Source: Flavobacterium hercynium
GTDB taxonomy: Bacteria > Bacteroidota > Bacteroidia > Flavobacteriales > Flavobacteriaceae
Assembly: GCF_002217285.1 (NCBI RefSeq)
Contig: NZ_MUGW01000011.1
Location: 1 to 64,000 of the forward strand
Direction: 5' to 3'
Length of the DNA: 64,000 nt
A program made the translations under genes and the position numbers. Of this stretch, positions 36,770 through 45,400 are shown one piece after another. The notes under the pieces are model-generated. The model had not been told where the DNA came from. It searched no databases and saw only the letters and a program-made list of their open reading frames with translations. Position 1 is the first letter of the stretch. Every line of letters begins with the position of its first letter.

Positions 36770-38125
36770 TTATTTTAAATAACGCTTGATAATTTTATCT
36801 GTAGAAATTGCCCAAACCACATTGTTTTTATACGAAATAGCTTTAATTGGCTGGTCATGAGTGTAATCAAGTGTCCAGGTAGCAGCTCCATCTACAGTTT
36901 TGTATATTTTATTTTCAGCAATTGCCCAACCTGTATTAGCATCTTTAAAGGTAAACTTTGTAAAAAATTGCTGGTTATAAATCTGCTCCCAAGAATCACC
37001 TCCATTAGCTGTTTTAAATAACTTAGTCTCTATTTTAGTATTATCATTATACTTATCAATTAAAAGAAAACCATTGGTTTTGTCAACAAAATATATTTCT
37101 TTGGCTAAACATCTGTTTACTTCATCAATAAACGGATACTCTTTCCAACCATCTGTTGTATTATTTTTAAACAAAATGAAAGGCCTATCATCTAAGAGAT
37201 TATCATTTCTACCCTTCATCCTTTTAGAACCAATGACCCACATATGATCGTTATCAATTTGGGTGCTTAGAGAAAGAGAAAAAACATCACTTTCTGTTAT
37301 ATTTACTTCATACGCTTTTCTAAAATTAATACCGTCATTGGTTGTATAAACTTTTCCTTTATACGTAACACACGTTCCATTTTTCATTTCGTCATCAACA
37401 TACGTGGCTTTAAATACACTAACTTTTTGATTATCTTCAAATTTGGCAAATTCATCAAATCCTAAATATCCCTCTTTTGATATTTTTGAAAATGCAAAAC
37501 TTCTATCTGCCCATCCTTCATCATTCGCCGTAACATAAAAACCTCCTCTTAAAGTATTGTGAGCCCATAGAATCCAAGTAATACCTCCATCAAGTGTTCT
37601 ATATATGCTAGTTCCCTCCGACGTATTCGTATCTATCGAATAATATAATTTACTTTCACTTAATTGTTGAATTCTGTGAATCCCTAAATCATTTATTAAA
37701 GAAGTATTTTCCATAGTAAACCAATCTGAAGTAGACGGTTTTGGTAAAATTCCAATAGCACCCTTATAATCGTTCTTAACTTCATTTATCACTTTTTTGT
37801 CAGCTATTGTTAGAGCAAATTTTGGCAAAACTTTCTCTGAATTAGGTAATATAAAAGTAATTTCTTTTGTTGTTGCTGAGATAATTGTAGCATTAACTTC
37901 ATCAAAAGTTATTTTGATTTCGCTAATTTTATCTGATAAGTTTTCACCACTTAGCGTAATGGTTTCTCCTATTTCTCCTGAGTTTTTTGAAAAAGAAGTT
38001 ATTTTTGGCGTTTTAACTACCACAGGTTCTGGTGTAGGAACTGAATCGCTTCCTGAATCTGAACTGCAAGCTCCCAGCATTAAAAAAAGTTGTAGTACTA
38101 CCAGTAATGTAATTTTGTTTTTCAT
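36770..38125 (-). CDS. IPT/TIG plus beta-propeller lipoprotein (451 aa)
   Basis: Lipoprotein (MLGACSS, lipid Cys about residue 20). An IPT/TIG Ig-like domain (about 40-120: ITSFSKNSGEIGETITLSGE) is followed by a propeller of BNR/YCF48-like units (YRTLDGGITWILW, YTTNDGINFRKAY, FKTANGGDSWEQIY, YKTVDGAATWTLDY). This fold usually serves recognition or scaffolding outside the cytoplasm. It is the first of three exported proteins placed between the immunity array and gene 4 of copy 2, and is absent from copy 1. Confidence 0.72.
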   Translation of the reverse strand: MKNKITLLVVLQLFLMLGACSSDSGSDSVPTPEPVVVKTPKITSFSKNSGEIGETITLSGENLSDKISEIKITFDEVNATIISATTKEITFILPNSEKVLPKFALTIADKKVINEVKNDYKGAIGILPKPSTSDWFTMENTSLINDLGIHRIQQLSESKLYYSIDTNTSEGTSIYRTLDGGITWILWAHNTLRGGFYVTANDEGWADRSFAFSKISKEGYLGFDEFAKFEDNQKVSVFKATYVDDEMKNGTCVTYKGKVYTTNDGINFRKAYEVNITESDVFSLSLSTQIDNDHMWVIGSKRMKGRNDNLLDDRPFILFKNNTTDGWKEYPFIDEVNRCLAKEIYFVDKTNGFLLIDKYNDNTKIETKLFKTANGGDSWEQIYNQQFFTKFTFKDANTGWAIAENKIYKTVDGAATWTLDYTHDQPIKAISYKNNVVWAISTDKIIKRYLK

Positions 38126-38159
38126 TTTATTCTTTATTTATATTCTTTTGTTTTTTTCA

Positions 38160-38202
38160 ACGTTCTCGTTCTTGTCCTTTTGTGTAAACTTATTTCAGGA
38201 CA
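38160..38202 (-). repeat. Dispersed cassette element, degenerate copy
   Basis: Read on the minus strand it carries AAATAAGTTTACACAAAAGG, alignable with the copies at 39,459-39,531 (AAATAAGTTTATGCAAAGG, ignoring one A) and 41,229-41,292 (AAATAAGTTTAGGCAAAAG). The GC-rich core of the other copies is mostly lost here. An 8-bp inverted repeat (CTTGTCCT with AGGACAAG) flanks the centre. Confidence 0.45.
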
Positions 38203-38276
38203 AGACAAGGAATTATATTTCAAGTTGTTTTAATGATATCATTAACCAGCTAAATCATAATAATACAAGCTTTATT

Positions 38277-38888
38277 TTATTTATTAAGACTAACTTCGAT
38301 TTTAGATATATATTCTGCATTTGTATCTAAGGCGTCTTGTTTCAATCTTAGAATATCTTCTATATTAGCCTCAGTTCTATCAGTATAAAATTTTATAGCA
38401 CTTTTAATTTCAACATTCTCTAATAATTTTAAAATATCGATCTTAACAATATTTTTTCTAAAACTTCCAATTACAATTTCTTTCCAATATAATGCATCAT
38501 TTAAAACCTCCTCTACTTTCAATTCTTCAAAATTATCAGATTTAAAAAAATATGGTGTTGCCACTACGGTTCTATTATTATACTCTATATTCATAAAAAA
38601 GTTGAGCTCTGCTTTCACCACAACAATGTCCTTTCCATAATTGTTATATTTTGAAATTATGTTTAAATTAAAATAACTAGAATCATCTCCTTCATCAACA
38701 ATATAAATTGCATATAAATTAAATATATTAAAATATTCAAAAAAGGATTTTGTGAAATCGGTATCAAATACTTCAATAAATACATCGTATTTACTACCAT
38801 TTCTACAATTAGTCTCTACAAAAGGAATATCATAAGATTCTGTAACAAATCTTTGAGATATTATATTATAGTTTCTTACTCTGTCCAT
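38277..38888 (-). CDS. Small hypothetical protein (203 aa) of immunity array
   Basis: Cytoplasmic-looking, acidic and AT-rich, with no signal peptide and no recognised motif. Alternating strands (KYDVFIEVFDTDF, YAIYIVDEGDD, KDIVVVKAEL) are followed by helices. It lies at the downstream end of a run of small genes behind the nuclease toxin. I infer an orphan immunity role from position only. Confidence 0.5.
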   Translation of the reverse strand: MDRVRNYNIISQRFVTESYDIPFVETNCRNGSKYDVFIEVFDTDFTKSFFEYFNIFNLYAIYIVDEGDDSSYFNLNIISKYNNYGKDIVVVKAELNFFMNIEYNNRTVVATPYFFKSDNFEELKVEEVLNDALYWKEIVIGSFRKNIVKIDILKLLENVEIKSAIKFYTDRTEANIEDILRLKQDALDTNAEYISKIEVSLNK

Positions 38889-38985
38889 ATAAAGTGTTCG
38901 TGAAGTTTATTGTCTTCTTAATTTCTATCACCAAATCCGATACATCACCATACCACTGCAACATTAAAAAGTTAACATATAGTAC

Positions 38986-39318
38986 TTAATTATTATTTTT
39001 AAACTCCATTTTTTTATATGAGATAACAATTTCATTTTTATTCTCATAATCTTTTATATCTCTACTTATTAATAAATAATTATATTCCTCTGGATCTAGT
39101 TTAATTCTTTTTAATTCAAGAGCCATTCCTAATGTGCCACTGTCAGAAACGAAAGAAATAATATGTCCTATCATACCTAAATCAAAAACAATTGCACATC
39201 CACTAAATTTAAGTATACAATCATCTTCAAAAGAAATCATTAAGGTTTGTTCAAAGAAATTATTATAAATTCCAGTTACTTTTTTATTCAAAATTCTTTC
39301 ACTAATATTAATCATCAC
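38986..39318 (-). CDS. Small hypothetical protein (110 aa) of immunity array
   Basis: No signal peptide. Beta-rich start (VTGIYNNFFEQTLMISFEDD) with a nonpolar segment (FDLGMIGHIISFV) and a charged C-terminus. Size, composition and position resemble small immunity proteins; no family assigned. A degenerate cassette element lies 140 bases upstream. Confidence 0.5.
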   Translation of the reverse strand: MMINISERILNKKVTGIYNNFFEQTLMISFEDDCILKFSGCAIVFDLGMIGHIISFVSDSGTLGMALELKRIKLDPEEYNYLLISRDIKDYENKNEIVISYKKMEFKNNN

Positions 39319-39458
39319 TCTAAATATTTTATAACTTTTAAAACTAGTTCTTGATTCTTTAAAAATTTACAAGCATTATGAAAAATTACATTTTAAAACC
39401 ACGATTTTTTTCTCATTAATAATTGCAATTCTAATTCTGTAACATTACCTTGTAATAC

Positions 39459-39531
39459 TAACATCCCCAGCGGCACAAACGTCTCCCTCATTAACACAAC
39501 CTTTGCATAAACTTATTTTAGAATAAAACCT
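39459..39531 (-). repeat. Dispersed cassette element, diverged copy
   Basis: On the minus strand it aligns with the 41,229-41,292 copy from TAAGTTTA through GCAAA, GTTGTG and GAGACG to a G-rich end (GCTGGGGA versus GCGGGGGA). It lies between the 136- and 110-residue genes. Confidence 0.5.
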
Positions 39532-39533
39532 TA

Positions 39534-39944
39534 TCATTTTATATACTTTAAATAATGTTTTAAAACAAACAATGGAAAAAAAGCAATAAAAACAGGCACA
39601 AACATAGAGCTAAATGAATCATCAACGTTTAATGTAATTGATTCTAAAAATGCTAAAACAAAATATGAGATAAAAGGAATTATAAAATAATGTCTTTTAT
39701 TATCTTCATTATCAAAATAGATAAATGATGAAAACGTGAATAAAACAGTATAAAAAATTAAATTAAACATAAACATCATGATTCTAATCATTAGCGAATT
39801 TGTTACTCCTTCAAAATTTGACCACGTAAAAAATAACAATAAAAAGAAGCCTATAAAATAATTAGATACTAACAACATTTTAGTCTTGCAAGAGACATAC
39901 ATCATTAGAATTAAAAAAATTATTTGAAAAATATAATTTAGCAT
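39534..39944 (-). CDS. Small polytopic membrane protein (136 aa)
   Basis: About five hydrophobic helices (IIFLILMMYVS, FIGFFLLLFFTW, MFNLIFYTVLFTF, FIIPFISYFVLAFL, FVPVFIAFFPLFVL) separated by short polar loops, so an inner-membrane protein. No family recognised. Being in the immunity array, it could protect against a membrane- or periplasm-acting toxin, but that is inference. Confidence 0.55.
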   Translation of the reverse strand: MLNYIFQIIFLILMMYVSCKTKMLLVSNYFIGFFLLLFFTWSNFEGVTNSLMIRIMMFMFNLIFYTVLFTFSSFIYFDNEDNKRHYFIIPFISYFVLAFLESITLNVDDSFSSMFVPVFIAFFPLFVLKHYLKYIK

Positions 39945-40038
39945 ATTTTTAGTTATTATAAAGCCAGAATTACGTCTGAGAAATTAACCTCTCTTAAGCG
40001 AACATATCACAAGCAACGTAGGCATTCGTAAAATTATA

Positions 40039-40374
40039 TCATTTATGTTTTTTATTGTTTCTATGTTCTCCTTTTAAATCTCCCATATTACCTGTAAAAT
40101 GATTATTATTCATGCTCTTGTTAAAATTTTCATTTTGTATTTTCTTTTCATCAGAGCTCATCGATTCAAAATTATCCTTTTCAATTTTTCTTAACAGTTC
40201 AATACGCTTATTATAAACTTCTAATTTTTGTTCTGCGCTTAAAGTATTAGAAAATTCAATCCAAGTAATCAAATTAGCATTATCTTCAGTCATTTGAGCT
40301 AATAAGACTGATTCTATTTCCGACACTTCTACTTTAGGAAATGTATTTATATCTAATGTTTTCATTTTAAACAA
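40039..40374 (-). CDS. Small helical hypothetical protein (111 aa)
   Basis: No signal peptide. Charged and helical (SEIESVLLAQMTEDNANLIT, EQKLEVYNKRIELLRKIEKD), with a hydrophilic Asn/Lys/His-rich tail. A second in-frame ATG lies two codons downstream (MFKMKTLD). No family assigned; a member of the small-gene array after the toxin. Confidence 0.5.
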   Translation of the reverse strand: MFKMKTLDINTFPKVEVSEIESVLLAQMTEDNANLITWIEFSNTLSAEQKLEVYNKRIELLRKIEKDNFESMSSDEKKIQNENFNKSMNNNHFTGNMGDLKGEHRNNKKHK

Positions 40375-40444
40375 CTTAATATTTAATTCTAAATTTATAA
40401 TCTTTAAAATAAATCTCTTCTAAAACAAAAAAACTTGATTTTAT

Positions 40445-40511
40445 ACTCAGACCAATTAGTAAATTATATTTTTTTCTATTTCAATGAATCTAAATTTTAT
40501 CTTCTATTTAG
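40445..40511 (-). repeat. Direct repeat a in immunity array
   Basis: About 67 bases nearly matching 41,317-41,383. Shared stretches on the plus strand include CAGACCAATTAGTAAAT, CTATTTCAATGAA and CTATTTAG. It lies between the 175- and 111-residue genes. Confidence 0.75.
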
Positions 40512-40533
40512 AATAAAACTTCCATCATATTCA

Positions 40534-40562
40534 TGAGAGAGACACTCGCGTCAGCGAGGGGG
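40534..40562 (+). repeat. GC-rich cassette core, inverted copy
   Basis: GAGAGACACTCGCG followed by AGCGAGGGGG on the plus strand matches, in the opposite orientation, GCGAGACGCTCGCG and AGCGGGGG of the 41,229-41,292 copy. It is a conspicuous GC island in AT-rich surroundings. Confidence 0.6.
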
Positions 40563-40615
40563 CTGCTCCTTCAATATAGTCATCTAAATTAACAAGTCTA
40601 GGTAGCATTAACACT

Positions 40616-41143
40616 TTACTTTTCATCATATTCAAAAGGCTTTTTTGAAAATAATTCTAATAATAAACTATAATCTTCAAATAACTTTTCTAGTGAGTAT
40701 TTTTTATACAATGAAGTAAATTTTATTTGATTTATTAGATTCTCAAAAGTTTCAAGTGGAATGTGAATTTTTATTCCTCTTGAGCTTCTAGTATATAGTA
40801 ATAATTCTTTTTCACTATACAACAAATAATAAATACGAAATAGTATTTTGCTTTCTTGACTAAGAGATAAATATTCCCGAAAAAATTCTTGCTCATTAAT
40901 ACTTTCAAAAAAACACAATAAATTTTCTAAAAAGAAAATAATTTGTGTTTCATATTCAATTTCTAAAGAAAATCCACCAAATTTAGTATCTATTAAATAA
41001 GATTGCTTTTTATCTTGAAACTTCTCTCGATCAGTCATTGATTGCCAACTCTTATATTTATCAATCATCTCGATGAACATAATTTCGTCGGTATTTATGT
41101 TTTCTTTTCTATAAATTTCAAGAATATTTTTCAAATTATGCAT
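40616..41143 (-). CDS. Small hypothetical protein (175 aa) of immunity array
   Basis: Cytoplasmic-looking, helix-rich protein (IIFFLENLLCFFESINEQEF, YSLEKLFEDYSLLLELFSKK). No recognised family. A short open frame ending in AARGKVFTIIEK stops 6 bases before its start codon, and a GC-rich cassette element lies ~90 bases upstream. This is the layout expected where a toxin tail once preceded an immunity gene. A role as orphan immunity protein is inferred from context. Confidence 0.5.
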   Translation of the reverse strand: MHNLKNILEIYRKENINTDEIMFIEMIDKYKSWQSMTDREKFQDKKQSYLIDTKFGGFSLEIEYETQIIFFLENLLCFFESINEQEFFREYLSLSQESKILFRIYYLLYSEKELLLYTRSSRGIKIHIPLETFENLINQIKFTSLYKKYSLEKLFEDYSLLLELFSKKPFEYDEK

Positions 41144-41228
41144 AATATTTATTTTTCTATTATTGTAAAAACTTTTCCACGCGCCGCTGGATAAAATTCA
41201 AATTGATGCTCATACACATTTAAAAGTA

Positions 41229-41292
41229 TTTCCCCCGCTTTCGCGAGCGTCTCGCTAGTGACCACAACTTTTGCCTAAACTTATTTTTGGCT
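41229..41292 (-). repeat. Dispersed GC-rich cassette element, best copy
   Basis: On the minus strand: AAATAAGTTTAGGCAAAAG, then a GC-rich palindromic core (TCACTAGCGAGACGCTCGCG) and AAAGCGGGGG. Related copies are at 38,160, 39,459, 40,534 (inverted) and 60,329. The remainder of the 336-base gap 41,144-41,479 holds direct repeat b and a 38-codon open remnant next to the 175-residue gene. Confidence 0.65.
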
Positions 41293-41316
41293 AGAAAAAG
41301 ATTTTTTGCAACTCCA

Positions 41317-41383
41317 TATTCAGACCAATTAGTAAATCATCTTTTCTCTATTTCAATGAACGTATATCTTATTTTCTATTTAG
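41317..41383 (-). repeat. Direct repeat b in immunity array
   Basis: Partner of 40,445-40,511, with the same orientation and order of shared blocks. The pair brackets the 175-residue gene, suggesting duplication or cassette exchange by homologous recombination. Confidence 0.75.
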
Positions 41384-41479
41384 CATATATTAAGCTCTCT
41401 TTATTAAAAAGAAAGATACCTTATCACTTAACTTTATCTGTATTTATTCTTTGCATATCCAAAATACTACCAGCTATAT

Positions 41480-41893
41480 CTACTCCATCAGCATTTTTTC
41501 TCTGATATACTCTCTAAATGTTTTTCCTGTATAATGAAGCTCATTTGAATCGTGCCAAAATTCAATAACTTCATCTTTATTACATAATATATCAAATCCG
41601 GCAAAATCACCTGAATAATTATCACCAAATAGCTTAATATTATCGGATAAATCATAGATATCTTCCAATCCTAAATCATTAAAATCAAATAAGTCTTTCA
41701 TTACCTTAAACTGTGATTCCATTATATTCCCTGAACCTACTTCTAATAAATATTCAAAAAAATCATTAGGTAGATTTGGATAACTTTCCTTTAAACTATT
41801 AATTTCGGGAACACTACTTCTAATTTTATTATTAATTAAGTTATCTTGATTTTCATTTTCCTTTAGAAAATTCAATTCTTTTTCAAAACTCAT
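41480..41893 (-). CDS. SMI1/KNR4 (SUKH)-like immunity protein 2
   Basis: A 137-residue cytoplasmic protein. It shows the SUKH pattern: an early helix, then LPNDFFEYLLEVGSGN (about 46-61), a middle strand region, and GDFAGFDILCNKDEVIEFWHD (about 93-113), ending in a helix. SUKH proteins neutralise many nuclease toxins of polymorphic toxin systems by direct binding. It is the second gene after the nuclease-tipped carrier, 116 bases behind the first immunity gene. Confidence 0.75.
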   Translation of the reverse strand: MSFEKELNFLKENENQDNLINNKIRSSVPEINSLKESYPNLPNDFFEYLLEVGSGNIMESQFKVMKDLFDFNDLGLEDIYDLSDNIKLFGDNYSGDFAGFDILCNKDEVIEFWHDSNELHYTGKTFREYIREKMLME

Positions 41894-42009
41894 AATAAAA
41901 TATTTAATATGTTATTTAAACAATTCCCTAAATCCTGTCGCAAATATCTTACTTGTGAAAGATACAGGAGCAGAGAGCAAAACATTTACTTTAATAGATA
42001 AGCTGTTCT

Positions 42010-42477
42010 TTATGACATTTCATCTAATTCAAAATAATGTCCCTCATCATCAAATCGATTCAAAAACTCACTAAGAGAATCAGCTATTTTTATGTCAAAA
42101 TAATATATCGCATTTTTATCTTGATCATTTCTTTTATTAATTAATAGATAATTTCCATCATTAATTTCAAAGAAAATTAATTTGTCTTTATAAAAATCAG
42201 CTTTGAATAATTCTAAATCTGGGTCAAACTCGTAAAAATCTTCTCTTAAATTAATTTGTTTTACTTGCAATGGAGAAAGCAATCTGTCTATTGAATCTAA
42301 TTTTTTGTAAAAAAAACCATAGCCTACTTCTTCATAAAATAATTTTAATTCAAGTGGTAATTGGATTGAAATTTCTGTTTCTCTAATATTTTCAAACTTC
42401 ACTTTATAAAAGTTATGTTTCAAATTATTTTCTTGATTTTTATTTTCAATTATATATTTTTTAAATTTTTCAAACAT
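42010..42477 (-). CDS. SMI1/KNR4 (SUKH)-like immunity protein 1
   Basis: A 155-residue protein with the SUKH signature ISIQLPLELKLFYEEVGYGF (about 37-56) and a later strand-rich part (DKLIFFEINDGNYLLINK) ending in an acidic tail. It begins 18 bases after the stop codon of the nuclease-tipped carrier, so it is co-transcribed and is the best candidate for the cognate antitoxin. Acidity fits binding of a basic nuclease. Confidence 0.8.
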   Translation of the reverse strand: MFEKFKKYIIENKNQENNLKHNFYKVKFENIRETEISIQLPLELKLFYEEVGYGFFYKKLDSIDRLLSPLQVKQINLREDFYEFDPDLELFKADFYKDKLIFFEINDGNYLLINKRNDQDKNAIYYFDIKIADSLSEFLNRFDDEGHYFELDEMS

Positions 42478-42495
42478 TTTTACTTTTTTTAATTG

Positions 42496-45400
42496 TTATT
42501 TAAATAATTCTCTACTTGGCGATCCTGCTCCATGTATACCTCCTTGATGCTCATCAGGAAACTTTGCTGGATGCATATTCCACCATTCGTGAGGTCCTTC
42601 AAATTGATTTTCAATAATATGATGAGCATCATAGGGAGTGCCTATTGCTCGTACAACATCTCCATTCTTATCTAAAACTTCTTCTGTATATCTTGGCCAT
42701 TTCTGCCCAGTTTCACGTTCCCAATCCTCTATACATTTATTCTTAACCTTTGATGTGAATTTTTTTCTATGTTTTGTCACTTCAGCCGGAGAAAGTTTTT
42801 TATATTCTTTAGCTCTCAACGCCTCTTTTAATTTGTCAACTTGTACCTGTAACACTTGCCTGCCTGTAATATCTTGAATATGTGCGAAATATCGCTTTGC
42901 AGTGCCCCAATCATATTTACCAACTAGCTCTACTGCATTCTTAACCTTCTTAATATTCTCAACTAATTTCTCAGATAGCTCAGGTAATTTTGTAATAAGC
43001 GCACCACCAACAATAGCACTCTTTACAGATGTTACAACACCTCTTGAATATAAATGTCCTTTTTTACCTTCATCAGTTTGATCTTTTGCTATCGCTGCCC
43101 ATTCGTCATTTGTATTACCGCTTAGCATTTGAGCAAAAATTGGTATAATACCAGCAGGCTCATCTTTAACTACATCTTTTAGCTTAACAAGCCCCGCGTG
43201 CATTTCAGTTCTTGCTTTTTCATCAGTAGACAAGTCATAAATCATCGAACATAGGCTTGTAATATCTGTCACAACCGTTGCACCACTTTCTATTGTTCCG
43301 GTAACAAGTCCTGGTGCGTGAACAACTGTAATTGGTTTTGAACTAGCCAAATATGTCGGTTCTTCTATCTCAGCACTTTTCAGAAAAGTAGTTGTTAAGC
43401 CTATTAACTCTGAAGAAATTTTATAAAAGGAAGCTTTATTGTCTAAAGCAATCTTTTCTCCGTCTGCAAATTCTTCTGAATCTTTATTCAAATCTACACC
43501 CGCTTTAATTGGCGTTAAATCTGCTTTTACTACTTTATACTTTTGAAAAAATGTATTGGCTTTTTCTTTAATCTCCTTTGAAAGCTTTTTTAAATCTGCT
43601 GTTTTTCCATTTGCAATAGATAATTGTTTCCAAAAACCTAATGCTTTATATTGTATAACGCCATTATTGCTAATTTCATAACGGATTTTAACATCTGAAT
43701 CTTCTGTCCAGTTTCCATTGTTAATTTGTTCATCGCTTAACGGATTTTCTACTTTTTCAACTTGATTATTGATGAAGCGGTACACTTCATTATTATAGAA
43801 AAATTCAACTGACTGATTTTTTCTGGCTGCTGTTGCCAAAGCCGGTAAAATAAAATTAGCTTTATTATCATCGTAACATGCTGAAATTTCTTCTGCAATT
43901 TCTTTTTCTGTTTTTGCAGAAACTTTTTTATCAGCACTACAAATTTCATCAGAAGCATATTTGACGTTACATTCAACTAATTGATTGTCGGTATGAACAA
44001 CTGCCAAAAAAATACTTTTATTTGTATTAAAAGCTTTTTTGGTGCTTTCTAAAAGTTTTTTATCCGATGCATTGGCTTGCTTTGCATCTATTTTTTTTAG
44101 TTTAAACTCTCCTTTAATTATTGATCCCAAAATACAAATGTATCTTTCTTTATTATAGGGATTAAAAGAAAAACTAGAAGATCCTATTTTATCAATTTGA
44201 ACTGTACTAACTTTCTTTGCTTCATCACATTTTTTACATTTTAATACTGTTTCCAAATCCAAAAAAGAAACCAATTCATCAAATGTTTTATTTGTCTGAC
44301 TTATTGCTTCTATTAATTCTTTTTGGGCTTTTAGTTCTTCTTTTTTACTGCTAAACTCCGTTACTTTAGGAGCATTATTTTCTGTTGAAGCTGTAAAAGT
44401 ATTACCTGCAACTTTAGTAATATCGTCTTTTATCGATTGCGGTAAATCACCTGAATTAAATAATAGATCAAATTTTTCTTTAGATTCTTTTTCGTATTCA
44501 ATCCAAATATTTTCAAATTCTTCCTGATTTTTTATACCATCACTATTATCCGCTAATAATTGTTCTTGCTTACTAATTAAATCAGATACAGCTTTTAAAA
44601 GATCATCAAAAGGCTCTTTTATATTTGCAACATTATTCCAATCCGGGTTATAACTTGTTTCTACAATACCATTAATCAATTGATAGTCGGTATTGATGAT
44701 AATATTATTGAACTCTACGGCAATTTTAGTATCTGCCAGATAAGGCACTACAACATAACCTAGTCCTGAGTAAGGGCTTTTTCCGCTGAGTTCCAGAATC
44801 GTTACCGGAAAATCACCGGCAGTAAAGGTTTCGCTCTGAATTAAATTGGTAAGTGGTGTCTGATTGCTGATTTTTAGCGCAGGACGAATCCCACAGTTGT
44901 AAGCCTGAACGGCATTACTCTTCTCCGGCATTCTAAATTCCTGAATGTTACTGTATACATAACTTGGGTCGATACCATATTGCTCTGCTTCACAGGTAGC
45001 CCCTACACGAAATTCATAACTTAATTCCGGTTCCAGATTCGTGAGCGTTACCTGATCGTTTTGCGTATAAACCGAAAACCATTCTGCTTTGGCTACTCCT
45101 TTTGTACGGTATTGTACGTGAAATTTTCGGTTTCCGGACTGGCTTTGCCAGGTAATTTTAGCACTTTTGGCGCTTTGTGCCTGACTGAGCAAAAAGTTTG
45201 GAGCGCTACAGTTGGTCGCGTATTTGAATGAAAAGATTTCACTATACCCATCATTTTTAAAGACCGCATTTTCAGATAAACCTGTGGTTGAAATCGCCTT
45301 TACACGCCATGCATAACGCATGCCCGGCGTAAGTATGGGCATGGATAAATTATAAAGCAAGGCAGTGCTGAAAACCGTTTCTTCATGCAATAAAGGTGCC

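Noticed and set aside
38160..38202. Insertion-sequence end
   Set aside because: The AAATAAGTTTACAC stretch with an 8-bp inverted repeat looked like a transposon terminus, but no transposase or target duplication is visible anywhere in the window.
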